A stretch of DNA of 64,000 nucleotides from Candidatus Uhrbacteria bacterium (lineage in GTDB: Bacteria > Patescibacteriota > Patescibacteriia > 2-12-FULL-60-25): NCBI GenBank assembly GCA_020850575.1, contig JADZEJ010000004.1, positions 1 to 64,000 on the forward strand, read 5' to 3'. Made by a program: the position numbers and the translations under genes. Shown here in pieces: positions 42,305-50,288 of the stretch. The stretch's first letter is position 1; the number at the start of each line of letters is the position of its first letter. The notes beneath the pieces were generated by a model that was not told where the DNA came from, ran no database searches, and saw nothing but the letters and a program-made list of their open reading frames with translations.

Positions 42305-44791
42305 TTAGAGTTTTGCACGCAAACGAGCTTCTTCTTCGTTTTGCGGGACAAGCTCGAAGTCGAAGCGGTCATTGAGCTTCATGGTCATGAGCTTGGTACG
42401 ATTTTGTACGACTTTCCCGCGTATCGAGTTCATGCGAGCGAACACTGCTGTCTTATATTGCGTGTCAGCGTTACCGAGTAGCTGTTCGCCTTTGCTTTCA
42501 ACCACGTACACAAACTCGAGCTCGTCTTTTTCTCCTTTACGCGCAATGATGAAGTCGGGTCGAATTTTGCCACGCTGCCAGCCTTGAATGGCATACCAGC
42601 CATAGCCAACACGATTACGCGCCCACCAAAGGACATTGGGACTAGCTTCAACGAGTTTTGCAACCTTGCTTTCAAGCGAATTGAGTGATGACGGATCAAC
42701 GTCTTCGTAGAGCGTACGCGCGTATGATGATTGCAAGCCGTTCTCGACAATATCTTCTTCGGGCATAGCAAAGCCGAGCTCGGGATCATCCGAGACGGAA
42801 AGGGTCAATTCGCCAGACGTGAGTAATTCTTCAAACGCCTTCGCTTCTTGGTCTTTTCGATGCGCTTGTAGGATTTTTTCAAGTTCACGAGCGATAAAAC
42901 CTGCATCCGCGTTGAGCGTTGCTTTATCAATCGTCTTTGCAAGTGAAGTAATGACTTTCTTTGCAATATGGAACGCTATAAACGCATTCTCAATCGTTTC
43001 AGAAAGGCGACGCGTCAAATACAGCTCATCAAACTCGACGGATTCTTCAACGGCTATCGTGCGAAGGGTAGCGATGCCCTCTATTCCCATCATTACTTCA
43101 TTTTGTGTTTTCTTGCTTTTGCCGATGAGCGGCTCAATCTCTTTGAGCCAGTCGGCGAGCTTGAGCGTGTCCCATGTGATGCGTGGCTTGATGTTATTTT
43201 CATAGGTGAAACGTCGATACGTTTTTCCGTCTTTTATGAGCCACACGGGGAGATAGACAGAATCAGGATATGATTTGAGGATGTCTTTTTTGATCTTTAC
43301 TTTGCGGGGAGCCTTGATGACGTTGCCTTTGGTATCCGTAACTTCAATGCCTGTATACACGTCGCCCAATCCTTCGTCTTCAAATCCACGTTTCACATTG
43401 TCCAAAACTTCTTGGACGTGACCGCTCGCAAAATAAACATAGCTTTCATCAAGTGCAGGAATGCCAGTCTTTTTAGCATACGGCTGGCGCAAGATACGCC
43501 CGACGAGTTGCGTCATGGCCGCGCCGTTGTGAGCATTTGGGATGACGCCGAGAATATATGCAAACGAGCAATCCCACCCTTCTTTGAGGGCTTCCTTAGT
43601 GATGATGTAACGTATCTCACTCTCTTTTGAGAGGAGTTTTTGTGTCTTGATTTCATCGAGTGATGAAGATTTGACGGCGATTTGATGCGCTGGGACGCCT
43701 GAAGCAATCAAGAGTTCACGTACATCCTCACTATGCACGAACCCCGTGCCTCGCTGTTCTTTTCCTGTACGCTCGACTTGGATAAGTGCAATCGGTCGGA
43801 TGTAGATGCCTTGATTTTGGTCGAGGTCATGCGCGGCTTTTTCGAGTGCTTCACGTTTGGCTTTGATCGCGGCAAGCATGGAATGCCAATCACCGTCATG
43901 CGACGGTGGCACGATGTGCATGTCGAGCTTGATCATGTCTTCAGCTTTCAAGTCACGACCACTAACACTCGAGACTATGTTCATGCCACGTTTTGGTGTA
44001 GCCGAAAGCCCTATCAACGCCGAAGGATTCAACCCATTCAATGTCGCTTGGGCGTTGTCTGTGAACATGGTGTGGAACTCGTCCACGATTACGAGTGGCT
44101 CGAGTACGCGGATCGCATTGCCCAGACTTGTTTTGATTTGCATGTGATCAAGCAAAGTGTCTGCCGTGTGATCGAGGTTCGGGATTTCGGCGAGCATCTT
44201 ACGGTGCAAATCGTAGCGGCTCTCAGCGGGGAAAAAATCTGTATAGCCACTGTCTTCAAAAATCTTATTCGTGTCACGCGTCGCCGATTGCATCATGAGC
44301 ATCAAGACGACAAGATTCTCTTCAACATCTTGGCGGCGCAAGAGCTGGCCTTTTTCGATGATAAGCGTGCGGTTGCCGCTCGCTTGATCGAGCAACTGGC
44401 GGTACGCATGGCTTTTGTTTTGCAGATTTTCAATTGTTTGACGATAAATCGAATCACGATGCGTGATCCATACGACCAAGCCCGTTTTCTTTTTCGCAAG
44501 GATATTTTGATACGCTCGGATCGTTTCGACAGCGATCAAGGTTTTGCCGCCGCCCGTCGGCATTTTGATGCACACGCGTGGATAGATTTGCCCCCTCCCC
44601 GTCATCGGACGGTCGCCGAATTGCGCATACTTTGGATTGTTGAAGGCGAACATCGTCGGACTTCCGAATGAGCCGAGGGCGGGTGTTTTTTCGATAAGCG
44701 TTTTTGCGTCATCAAGCGAGGTAAAGAATCCCTCGATGTCGGCGACAACGCGCTTTTGATAATCCTTCAACATACTAGGCCGTTTTTTCAA
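42305..44791 (-). CDS. Type III restriction enzyme, Res subunit (helicase-nuclease)
   Basis: The protein has 828 aa. The SF2 helicase has Walker A PTGGGKT (residues about 78-84), DEFH in VIVDEFHTMF (about 240), GLSATPKRG (motif III-like) and the motif VI region QLVGRILRQPY. The C-terminal PD-(D/E)xK nuclease reads RPDFI followed by YVVESKG, with catalytic Asp, Glu and Lys present. With Mod it cleaves unmethylated DNA after ATP-dependent communication between sites. The first ATG overlaps the mod end by 17 bp; a later Met (MLKDYQKRV) is an alternative start. It appears intact. Confidence 0.93.
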   Translation of the reverse strand: MKKRPSMLKDYQKRVVADIEGFFTSLDDAKTLIEKTPALGSFGSPTMFAFNNPKYAQFGDRPMTGRGQIYPRVCIKMPTGGGKTLIAVETIRAYQNILAKKKTGLVVWITHRDSIYRQTIENLQNKSHAYRQLLDQASGNRTLIIEKGQLLRRQDVEENLVVLMLMMQSATRDTNKIFEDSGYTDFFPAESRYDLHRKMLAEIPNLDHTADTLLDHMQIKTSLGNAIRVLEPLVIVDEFHTMFTDNAQATLNGLNPSALIGLSATPKRGMNIVSSVSGRDLKAEDMIKLDMHIVPPSHDGDWHSMLAAIKAKREALEKAAHDLDQNQGIYIRPIALIQVERTGKEQRGTGFVHSEDVRELLIASGVPAHQIAVKSSSLDEIKTQKLLSKESEIRYIITKEALKEGWDCSFAYILGVIPNAHNGAAMTQLVGRILRQPYAKKTGIPALDESYVYFASGHVQEVLDNVKRGFEDEGLGDVYTGIEVTDTKGNVIKAPRKVKIKKDILKSYPDSVYLPVWLIKDGKTYRRFTYENNIKPRITWDTLKLADWLKEIEPLIGKSKKTQNEVMMGIEGIATLRTIAVEESVEFDELYLTRRLSETIENAFIAFHIAKKVITSLAKTIDKATLNADAGFIARELEKILQAHRKDQEAKAFEELLTSGELTLSVSDDPELGFAMPEEDIVENGLQSSYARTLYEDVDPSSLNSLESKVAKLVEASPNVLWWARNRVGYGWYAIQGWQRGKIRPDFIIARKGEKDELEFVYVVESKGEQLLGNADTQYKTAVFARMNSIRGKVVQNRTKLMTMKLNDRFDFELVPQNEEEARLRAKL

Positions 44792-46424
44792 ACAAGTTAT
44801 ACGGCACGCTTACGAAGGTGATGTTGTATTGATCGAGGGTTTCATCATCCAAGTAGCAGGCGGGCGCATAGACGATCTTTTTCCCCTTGTCTTTTGCGTG
44901 CGTTTCTTGCGCCCAATCCAAAGTAATAGCAAGCGATTTGAGCGCGTCCATGTCTTTTTTGTAGAGCAGATACACCGTCTCCCCATCGCCTTTGCCGACA
45001 AGGCTTCTTGCTTCATCAATCTTGCTTTCGTCGGGATGGTTTTTGCCCGTAGCGAGGTAGTAGACGTATTTTGCAAACTCCTTATACGAGGGGAGCTTAC
45101 CCGTGAGCAGACTTTCGGCATCAATCGCTTGGCCAAGCGTGTGATACGTAAAGCCTTCCTCGTATTCATATTTTTTAGCCGCGCGGCGTACACGTTCCGC
45201 CGTGACTTTGTCGGCATAGTCTTCCATTTCAACCAAGATAAACTTACGATTCCCTCCGTCTTCTTTGTTGAGTTCCATGACAGCGTGTGCGGTTGTACCA
45301 GAGCCAGCAAAGGAGTCGAGTACTAGACTGTCTTTTGCGCTACCAAGTAAGACACACTTCTTAATCAAATCTACTGATTTAGGAAAATCAAACGGACAAG
45401 TGCCAAAAAGTTCATTGCAAACTTCTTTGCCGTTTTCGTTATTTATTTCTTTTTCTAGCCACAAGGCTTTTGCCTTGGTTGTAGCAGTCTCTCCATCTTC
45501 ATTTTCAAGATAGTCTTTTCTATACACGCGCCACGCCCCCGTCGATACTTGTTTGCCTACTAATTCACTGGCTTGTTTTTCAGCTTTGTCCTTCCCCCAT
45601 GTCCAGCAACCATCTACATTGTTTGAATTTCTTGGTAACGCTTCGATGGTGTGCGTCTTTGTTTTCACTGTCGAAACAGAGGTGTCATTCGGATTGATAT
45701 ACAAGGGATAAAATAGCTTTGGGCGATTCTGTCTATTAAAAACAGGGTTACGATTTCGTAGTTCTAGTTCCCTATAAATACCCTTTTTGTCTTGTTTGTT
45801 ATAGGTATCAAGCAGGTCGCCTTGTTTTTCAACAAAATTGATTGATGATTCAACGCTCGTGTTTCTGCCGTAGAGTAAAACGTATTCGTAAGTTTTCGCC
45901 AAAAAGCGATCAAGCGTCCTTCCGCGCGGATTCAGTTGAGCAATGATGCATGCAATAAAATTGTCAGCTCCAAAAACATCGTCCATTAGCAATCGGAGAT
46001 TGTGGATTTCATTATCATCAATCGAGATAAAAATTACCCCATCTTCAGCTAATAGCTCACGAAGCATTTTGAGGCGCGGTGTCATCATGCAGAGCCATTT
46101 GTCGTGACGCGTCAGGTCTTCGCCCGTCTTACCGACAACTTTTCCTTGCCACTCCTTGATGGTCGGACTTGAAACGTTATCGCTATATACCCAACTTTCA
46201 TTGCCCGTGTTGTAGGGAGGATCAATGTAGATGCACTTCACCTTGCTTTGGTACTGGGGGAGTAAAGCCTTGAGTGCAAGCAGGTTATCGCTTTGGATAA
46301 TCAAGTTCTCGGCTTCGTTTTTGCCTTTGAGTGATTTTTTCTTGTCTTGTTCAAGCGTGTGGTACGGCACGGAAAGATGATGATTCCACACAGCGGATTT
46401 TCCTTTGAAGTTGAGAGAAGGCAT
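44775..46424 (-). CDS. Type III DNA methyltransferase, Mod subunit
   Basis: The protein has 549 aa from ATG at 46424 (MPSLNFKGK). Motif IV DPPYNTG (residues 68-74) precedes the target-recognition region, and motif I DSFAGSGTTAHAV comes later. This is the beta-class order of N6-adenine methyltransferases in type III systems. It methylates one strand of an asymmetric site and gives Res its specificity. It starts 4 bp after the excisionase-like gene and overlaps res, so xis-mod-res-int form one operon. Confidence 0.94.
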   Translation of the reverse strand: MPSLNFKGKSAVWNHHLSVPYHTLEQDKKKSLKGKNEAENLIIQSDNLLALKALLPQYQSKVKCIYIDPPYNTGNESWVYSDNVSSPTIKEWQGKVVGKTGEDLTRHDKWLCMMTPRLKMLRELLAEDGVIFISIDDNEIHNLRLLMDDVFGADNFIACIIAQLNPRGRTLDRFLAKTYEYVLLYGRNTSVESSINFVEKQGDLLDTYNKQDKKGIYRELELRNRNPVFNRQNRPKLFYPLYINPNDTSVSTVKTKTHTIEALPRNSNNVDGCWTWGKDKAEKQASELVGKQVSTGAWRVYRKDYLENEDGETATTKAKALWLEKEINNENGKEVCNELFGTCPFDFPKSVDLIKKCVLLGSAKDSLVLDSFAGSGTTAHAVMELNKEDGGNRKFILVEMEDYADKVTAERVRRAAKKYEYEEGFTYHTLGQAIDAESLLTGKLPSYKEFAKYVYYLATGKNHPDESKIDEARSLVGKGDGETVYLLYKKDMDALKSLAITLDWAQETHAKDKGKKIVYAPACYLDDETLDQYNITFVSVPYNLFEKTA

Positions 46425-46428
46425 AGGG

Positions 46429-46605
46429 TTATTTGGTGATGTGTTCAGAGATAGCGCGTTCAAAATCTTCTTTCGTGATTCGATAGTCTTTGCCGACTTT
46501 CACGGCGGGGAGCTTGCCCGCCTTGATCCACCGATAAATGGTCATTTTGTTGACGCGGAGTTTGTCGGCTAACTCCTCGACAAGGTAAAAATCATGATTG
46601 TTCAT
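46429..46605 (-). CDS. Excisionase-family small helix-turn-helix protein
   Basis: The protein has 58 aa starting MNNHDFYLVEELADKLRVNK and continuing MTIYRWIKAGKLPAVKVGKDYRI. This is the winged-helix pattern of MerR-like excisionase family proteins. It could be a recombination directionality factor for the serine integrase or a regulator of the mod-res-int operon that it heads. The length and pattern fit the family, but which role applies is not visible. It overlaps nothing and is followed 4 bp later by mod. Confidence 0.85.
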   Translation of the reverse strand: MNNHDFYLVEELADKLRVNKMTIYRWIKAGKLPAVKVGKDYRITKEDFERAISEHITK

Positions 46606-46618
46606 AATTTACTCTAAT

Positions 46619-47809
46619 TTACATGTTAAGCGTGTCTTCGCCAACCCCTAGTAATAACCCTAGCTTTTTGGGGAGTACGGGCGTGAAGTCTTCAAGCTTG
46701 CGACGAAGATACGGTACGACGCCAACGACGTTTTTCTTCGCTTCGGCTCTTGAAAGGATGGATTCTATGGCGCGTTTATATCTCCCCACGGTCGCGCTGG
46801 ACGCCTCCCGCTTCATTTCTTCTATGGCACGTTTCAATCCTTGTGCGCGGACGCGGTGTGCGAGATAGTAGAAAATGGCGCGGTCGCGAAAGTCATTAAC
46901 TTCTTCGTTGATGATCCTTAAAAGCTCGGCGTCTTTCAGGTCGGCCAAACGCACGAGACGATTGAAGTCTTTGACGTACACACTGTCGAACACGCGCAGG
47001 AGACAATCTTTGGCGATGTGTGTTTTTGCCACGTCTCGCAACGTAAAATCCTTCGTCTTTTTGTCGACGGAAGAATCGGAATAGCGTTGCAACACCATTT
47101 CGACGGTTTGCTTCTTTTGAAGCGAAAGCTCAACGCGCAATGCGCCACGTGTCCACTTGCCGTCTTTATACTGTCGCGCGATTTCTTGTTCGAGTTTAGT
47201 TTTGCCATTGGCGACAATTTCATCGAATTTGTCGTAAATTACAAAGCCTTGTGATGAGTTGAAGAACTTAACGTAAAAGCCGTCGCGTCCGTCGTGGTAG
47301 TCACGGCGGTTGAAGTCTGAGGATTGTTTCATTTCATACGGCGCGAGCGCACGCAGGATGCGGTCGGTCGTGCCGTACGTTGGGGAGATTTTTAGAATCT
47401 TGGAATAGTCAACGCGCGTGACGATGGCGTTCAAAAGATGTTCGGACGCGACGCTGATTTTGATTTCCTTGAGTGCGTCGGCGAGTTTTTGCGCTGCAAG
47501 CGGTAATAGTCGTTCGTCGAGATCAAAGATGCTCGTGCCGAATACGAGTTTGGGGAGGGAGACTTGGATCATCAAGGATCGCTTTACGGGAACCATACCT
47601 GCTTTACCGCGTCGTAATCGTTCTACGATGTGGACTTGGGGAAAGTAGCGGCCTTCTGCTTTGCACGTTTGTGGGTAAGTTGTGTATCGCGACGTATAAC
47701 GGCCGAATATCCCGAACTCGCCTTTGAGGTCTTGGTGTTGAGCTTTAGTGAAGAACTCGTCCGAGTACGTGACGAATTGATCGGTTTGGATGGTAACGCT
47801 GTCGATCAT
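46619..47809 (-). CDS. Probable phage/plasmid replication initiation protein (gene II/X-like)
   Basis: The protein has 396 aa. The stretch MIQVSLPKLVFGTSIFDLDERL (residues about 86-107) followed by a region with ALKEIKISV and NAIVTRVDYSKI resembles replication proteins of filamentous phages and small plasmids (gene II/X family). Those nick DNA to start rolling-circle replication. A HxV-type motif (PQVHIVER) lies upstream, and GALRVELSLQKK follows. I cannot point to the catalytic Tyr with certainty. The start overlaps the previous stop (ATGA), indicating translational coupling. If correct, the island replicates when excised. Confidence 0.55.
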   Translation of the reverse strand: MIDSVTIQTDQFVTYSDEFFTKAQHQDLKGEFGIFGRYTSRYTTYPQTCKAEGRYFPQVHIVERLRRGKAGMVPVKRSLMIQVSLPKLVFGTSIFDLDERLLPLAAQKLADALKEIKISVASEHLLNAIVTRVDYSKILKISPTYGTTDRILRALAPYEMKQSSDFNRRDYHDGRDGFYVKFFNSSQGFVIYDKFDEIVANGKTKLEQEIARQYKDGKWTRGALRVELSLQKKQTVEMVLQRYSDSSVDKKTKDFTLRDVAKTHIAKDCLLRVFDSVYVKDFNRLVRLADLKDAELLRIINEEVNDFRDRAIFYYLAHRVRAQGLKRAIEEMKREASSATVGRYKRAIESILSRAEAKKNVVGVVPYLRRKLEDFTPVLPKKLGLLLGVGEDTLNM

Positions 47810-47991
47810 AGGGGCTGGGTAGTAGGGGCGTGAGATTTTTTGATGCGCTCGTCGATTTTTAGGAGTACTTCAAATGCACCGATCAGATTTTGTGAGGCTT
47901 CAGAAACGGCCTCGGGAGGTAAGCCGAGTTCGTCGATGAAATATCGTTTGGCTAAATTTTTGAGGCCTTGTGAATTAGAATCGGGCAACAT
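47806..47991 (-). CDS. Small hypothetical island protein
   Basis: The protein has 61 aa from ATG at 47991 (MLPDSNSQGLKNLAKRYF); a longer form from 48051 is possible. It is predicted helical, ending with basic and proline residues. No family is recognised. The stop overlaps the start of the Rep-like gene in an ATGA, so it is probably a translational partner of that protein. Confidence 0.55.
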   Translation of the reverse strand: MLPDSNSQGLKNLAKRYFIDELGLPPEAVSEASQNLIGAFEVLLKIDERIKKSHAPTTQPL

Positions 47992-48115
47992 AAAAGCTCC
48001 GTGCGTGACAAATGCCGTTTTGCGGCAGTCGTTGGCACGGAGCTTGAGCAAGGTACGCTTGGGGTGTATCTTGGTCTTTGCAAGGTTAGTTCCGCCTCCA
48101 GCGAGCTACCATGTA

Positions 48116-48138
48116 AGCCGTCCGTTCAAGCGGACGGT
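48116..48138. other. GC-rich hairpin between the ImmA-like gene and the small Rep-partner gene
   Basis: CCGTCCG-TTCAAG-CGGACGG is a perfect 7-bp stem directly 3' of the ImmA-type gene. There is no T-run on the coding strand. It may be a transcript boundary, or a replication-origin hairpin for the neighbouring Rep-like protein. The rest of 47992-48115 shows nothing recognisable. Confidence 0.4.
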
Positions 48139-48816
48139 TTATTGTTGTACGCGTTGTCGTTGGTAGTTCGTATAGCGAATTTCCATACACTGAAATGAGA
48201 CGTTGAATGAGTTGGCCATTTCCATTTCAAGGGGCATGAATCCTCCATGTGTTTTATAAATAGTCAGCTCTCGTGCAATGAATGGATCGGGGGCGAGGTA
48301 GCAACCCGCAAAGTGGTTTGCGACACTCTCGATGATCGCGTTGCGCTCTTCATCGCTCGCAATGGATTCCATATCGGCCTTGAACTCTTCATCGAATTGC
48401 TGGCAGATATGTCCCCATTCGTGCGCGATGGTGAAGCGTTGTCGCTTTTCTGAGGTTTCAGAGTTGTAGATGATGTAGATATCTTTGCCGTCCACAAGAT
48501 GCCAGCCCTCCGCTTCTTCGTCCTTCTTGTGAAGGGATGAAAGAATGCCGTCGGGGAGCGTATTGAGTTTGACGTAATGTATGTTGAAACCGTCGAAGTA
48601 CTGCGCGAGCGGTCGGAACATTACGGGGTAATTTCTGGTGTTCGTCTGCTTTAGGATATCAATCACGAGGTCATTGAAGTGCTCGCGCCACTTTTTTACC
48701 TTTCGGCGATACGTGCGGGTTGTGCGTCCGTACATGCTTTGGTGAGCAGAGTTTTGGCGTAATACAGACGGAAAGGATGTTGCTTTGCGAAAAACAACCG
48801 TTTGATCGAGAGGCAT
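48139..48816 (-). CDS. ImmA/IrrE-type zinc metallopeptidase
   Basis: The protein has 225 aa from ATG at 48816 (MPLDQTVVFRKATSF). The zincin motif HEWGH lies in FTIAHEWGHICQQF (residues about 130-143), with a downstream ANHFAGCYLAP segment. This is the family layout of peptidases that cleave HTH repressors of mobile elements (ImmA cutting ImmR in ICEBs1). The target is probably the XRE regulator two genes upstream. The frame extends 57 codons further upstream inside the BRO gene, but that part is compositionally unlike protein. Confidence 0.88.
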   Translation of the reverse strand: MPLDQTVVFRKATSFPSVLRQNSAHQSMYGRTTRTYRRKVKKWREHFNDLVIDILKQTNTRNYPVMFRPLAQYFDGFNIHYVKLNTLPDGILSSLHKKDEEAEGWHLVDGKDIYIIYNSETSEKRQRFTIAHEWGHICQQFDEEFKADMESIASDEERNAIIESVANHFAGCYLAPDPFIARELTIYKTHGGFMPLEMEMANSFNVSFQCMEIRYTNYQRQRVQQ

Positions 48817-48817
48817 A

Positions 48818-49678
48818 TTACTTGAGGCGTTTGCGTTTCGGTGAGTGAGCCAAGTAATTGCTACGTGAAATGATGGGTTTCTTCGTTTGTTCTTCGATCT
48901 GTTGGCGCGTATCGCCCGCGATCTTGCCGCCGCGTTGTGCTGCAACACTATTCCCGTCCATACCCTGCGCGTCGGTCGTGCGTGCAATTTCCGCCGTGGT
49001 CGCTTCGGCTAACATGTTGAGTACGAGTTCTAGCGTGGTCATATGATCGCGAAGGTTCTCGTCTTTCAACCCCTTGAAGTCCCTGTATTCACGGCTCGTC
49101 ATTCCCGACCAACCTACGTAGACAAGATTTGTGAGCAAAGCGAATTCGCGGCTGTCATTGATGCCTCGCTTTTTCCACTCCGTAGTAATTTCATGCCGTC
49201 CTTCGATTGAGCGGAGGCGTTGATTGATCCATGCTTCATCACGCCCTTTAGCGGCGTACGTTGCTACGGCACGATGGATAGCCTTTTCAGGATCTTTGAA
49301 TTCTTCGATCCGTTCAGAGCCGACCTTGGCCAGCCAAAGCTTGATGGGCTCAGCTTTTGGGGAGGGGACGGATTGGATGATGCGGAACATTGTTTGAACG
49401 TCGGCAACGTCTGTAATGCGCATTTTTCCGTCAGTTGAGCGCAATTTCAAACCGTTACAATTTGTAACGGTTTCATTTGACCCCTCTTTCGAGAGACGCT
49501 GCTTCAAGACACGCCAATAGACGGCTGGGTTCTTGCTTTTGGTCAAAACCGCGATCAAATCTACGACGGCAAATAGCCATTTTTCATTTTCTTTGTCCCA
49601 AATTCGACGGACGGTTTTGTCCTCAAGCGGAATGATAGTGAGTCCTTCATCAGGTGATTTCTGCAAAGGTTCGGGCAT
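48818..49678 (-). CDS. BRO-N domain protein (antirepressor-like)
   Basis: The protein has 286 aa. The BRO-N domain spans residues about 18-120: TVRRIWDKENEKWLFAVVDL, AVYWRVLKQRLSKEG, NGLKLRSTDGKMRITDVAD and AEPIKLWLAKVGSE. The C-terminal half is helical and charged (REYRDFKGLKDENLRDHM). BRO-N proteins in phages act as DNA-binding antirepressors or replication modulators. It sits between the XRE and ImmA-type genes with gaps of 3 and 1 bp, so the three form a control operon. Confidence 0.82.
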   Translation of the reverse strand: MPEPLQKSPDEGLTIIPLEDKTVRRIWDKENEKWLFAVVDLIAVLTKSKNPAVYWRVLKQRLSKEGSNETVTNCNGLKLRSTDGKMRITDVADVQTMFRIIQSVPSPKAEPIKLWLAKVGSERIEEFKDPEKAIHRAVATYAAKGRDEAWINQRLRSIEGRHEITTEWKKRGINDSREFALLTNLVYVGWSGMTSREYRDFKGLKDENLRDHMTTLELVLNMLAEATTAEIARTTDAQGMDGNSVAAQRGGKIAGDTRQQIEEQTKKPIISRSNYLAHSPKRKRLK

Positions 49679-49681
49679 ATT

Positions 49682-50020
49682 TTATTTGCCATCTTTTTGG
49701 ATGAATTCAATGAATGAGAATGTTTTATCGACTTGGCTGTCGGTGAGGCCGCGTTTGCGTAATGCGCTTGCGAGAGCCATATCAGCATTTGGTGTTTTGC
49801 TGTCTTCAAGCATCCCTATGGCTTCAAGGAAGTCATGAAATGTCATTTGAAGTGCCTTTGCGAGGCTTCGGCTTTTATCCAGTGACAAGGTGCTGTATTC
49901 TCCCGCCTCCAGTTTGTTAATGAATGATGCAGAAATATCTGCTTTTTGGGCGAGCATGTTCTGCGAAAGCCCTGCTTGCGTGCGTAGATGCTTGAGTTGT
50001 GTAGCGAGTTTGGAGGACAT
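49682..50020 (-). CDS. XRE-family transcriptional regulator (island repressor candidate)
   Basis: The protein has 112 aa. The HTH (residues about 8-62) reads LKHLRTQAGLSQNMLAQKAD followed by ISASFINKLEAGEYST, the Cro/cI-type fold. The C-terminal 45 residues may dimerise. It is first in the XRE-BRO-ImmA operon and the first gene inside the right border. It is probably the element's repressor, inactivated by the ImmA-type protease. No operator repeats were identified. Confidence 0.9.
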   Translation of the reverse strand: MSSKLATQLKHLRTQAGLSQNMLAQKADISASFINKLEAGEYSTLSLDKSRSLAKALQMTFHDFLEAIGMLEDSKTPNADMALASALRKRGLTDSQVDKTFSFIEFIQKDGK

Positions 50021-50245
50021 AAGGAAAAGAAGTAAGAAGTGAAACGTTTAGGATAATTATGGTGTGAGATGTATTAGTGAATTAGTTGCGGACGGTAGTA
50101 GTGTATCAAGCATTGTGATTTTAGTCAAAACTTGGTTAGCTCGCTTTCTTGAGCCCCGATTGTTCGTATCGGATAAACACACTCGGAAATACGCAAAGCT
50201 CCCGATGTACGGTCGGCCAATCAAGAGTTCTAAAATCGTCAACCA

Positions 50246-50255
50246 AGTCACCCCA
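50246..50255. repeat. attR core (10-bp direct repeat)
   Basis: AGTCACCCCA is identical to the last 10 bases of tRNA-His (40800-40809). The native terminator of the tRNA follows at once. 50021-50245 holds no convincing gene in its present form. Its minus strand is, however, open from the repeat to a TAA at 50136-50138 in the frame that would extend the recombinase. Confidence 0.75.
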
Positions 50256-50256
50256 C

Positions 50257-50287
50257 AAAAATCCCTCCATTTTGGAGGGATTTTTTT
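50257..50287. terminator. Displaced terminator of tRNA-His, also serving the 3D-domain gene
   Basis: AAAATCCCTCCA-TTT-TGGAGGGATTTTTTT directly follows the attR repeat, exactly where the tRNA terminator would stand without the island. Confidence 0.85.
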
Positions 50288-50288
50288 A

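Larger units (their letters stand above)
40800..50255. mobile_element. Integrated genomic island in tRNA-His with type III restriction-modification
   Basis: The borders are the direct repeat AGTCACCCCA at the tRNA-His 3' end and at 50246-50255. Immediately right of the second copy comes a hairpin terminator that looks like the original tRNA-His terminator. All genes inside are on the minus strand and use more G/C-ending codons than flanking genes. The contents are an integrase, an excisionase-like HTH protein, a Rep-like protein, an XRE/BRO/ImmA control block and R-M cargo. No capsid or conjugation genes are present, so it is a satellite-like or plasmid-like element. Confidence 0.85.

Noticed and set aside
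43733-44671. 312-codon plus-strand frame opposite the Res gene
   Set aside because: It is antisense to the helicase domain of an intact type III Res gene. Its length reflects the GC-rich codon use of the island, and it contains no motif.
47806-48051. 81-aa version of the small Rep-partner gene
   Set aside because: The first 20 codons have little protein character and an internal ATG at 47991 is a better start, although the longer form is not excluded.
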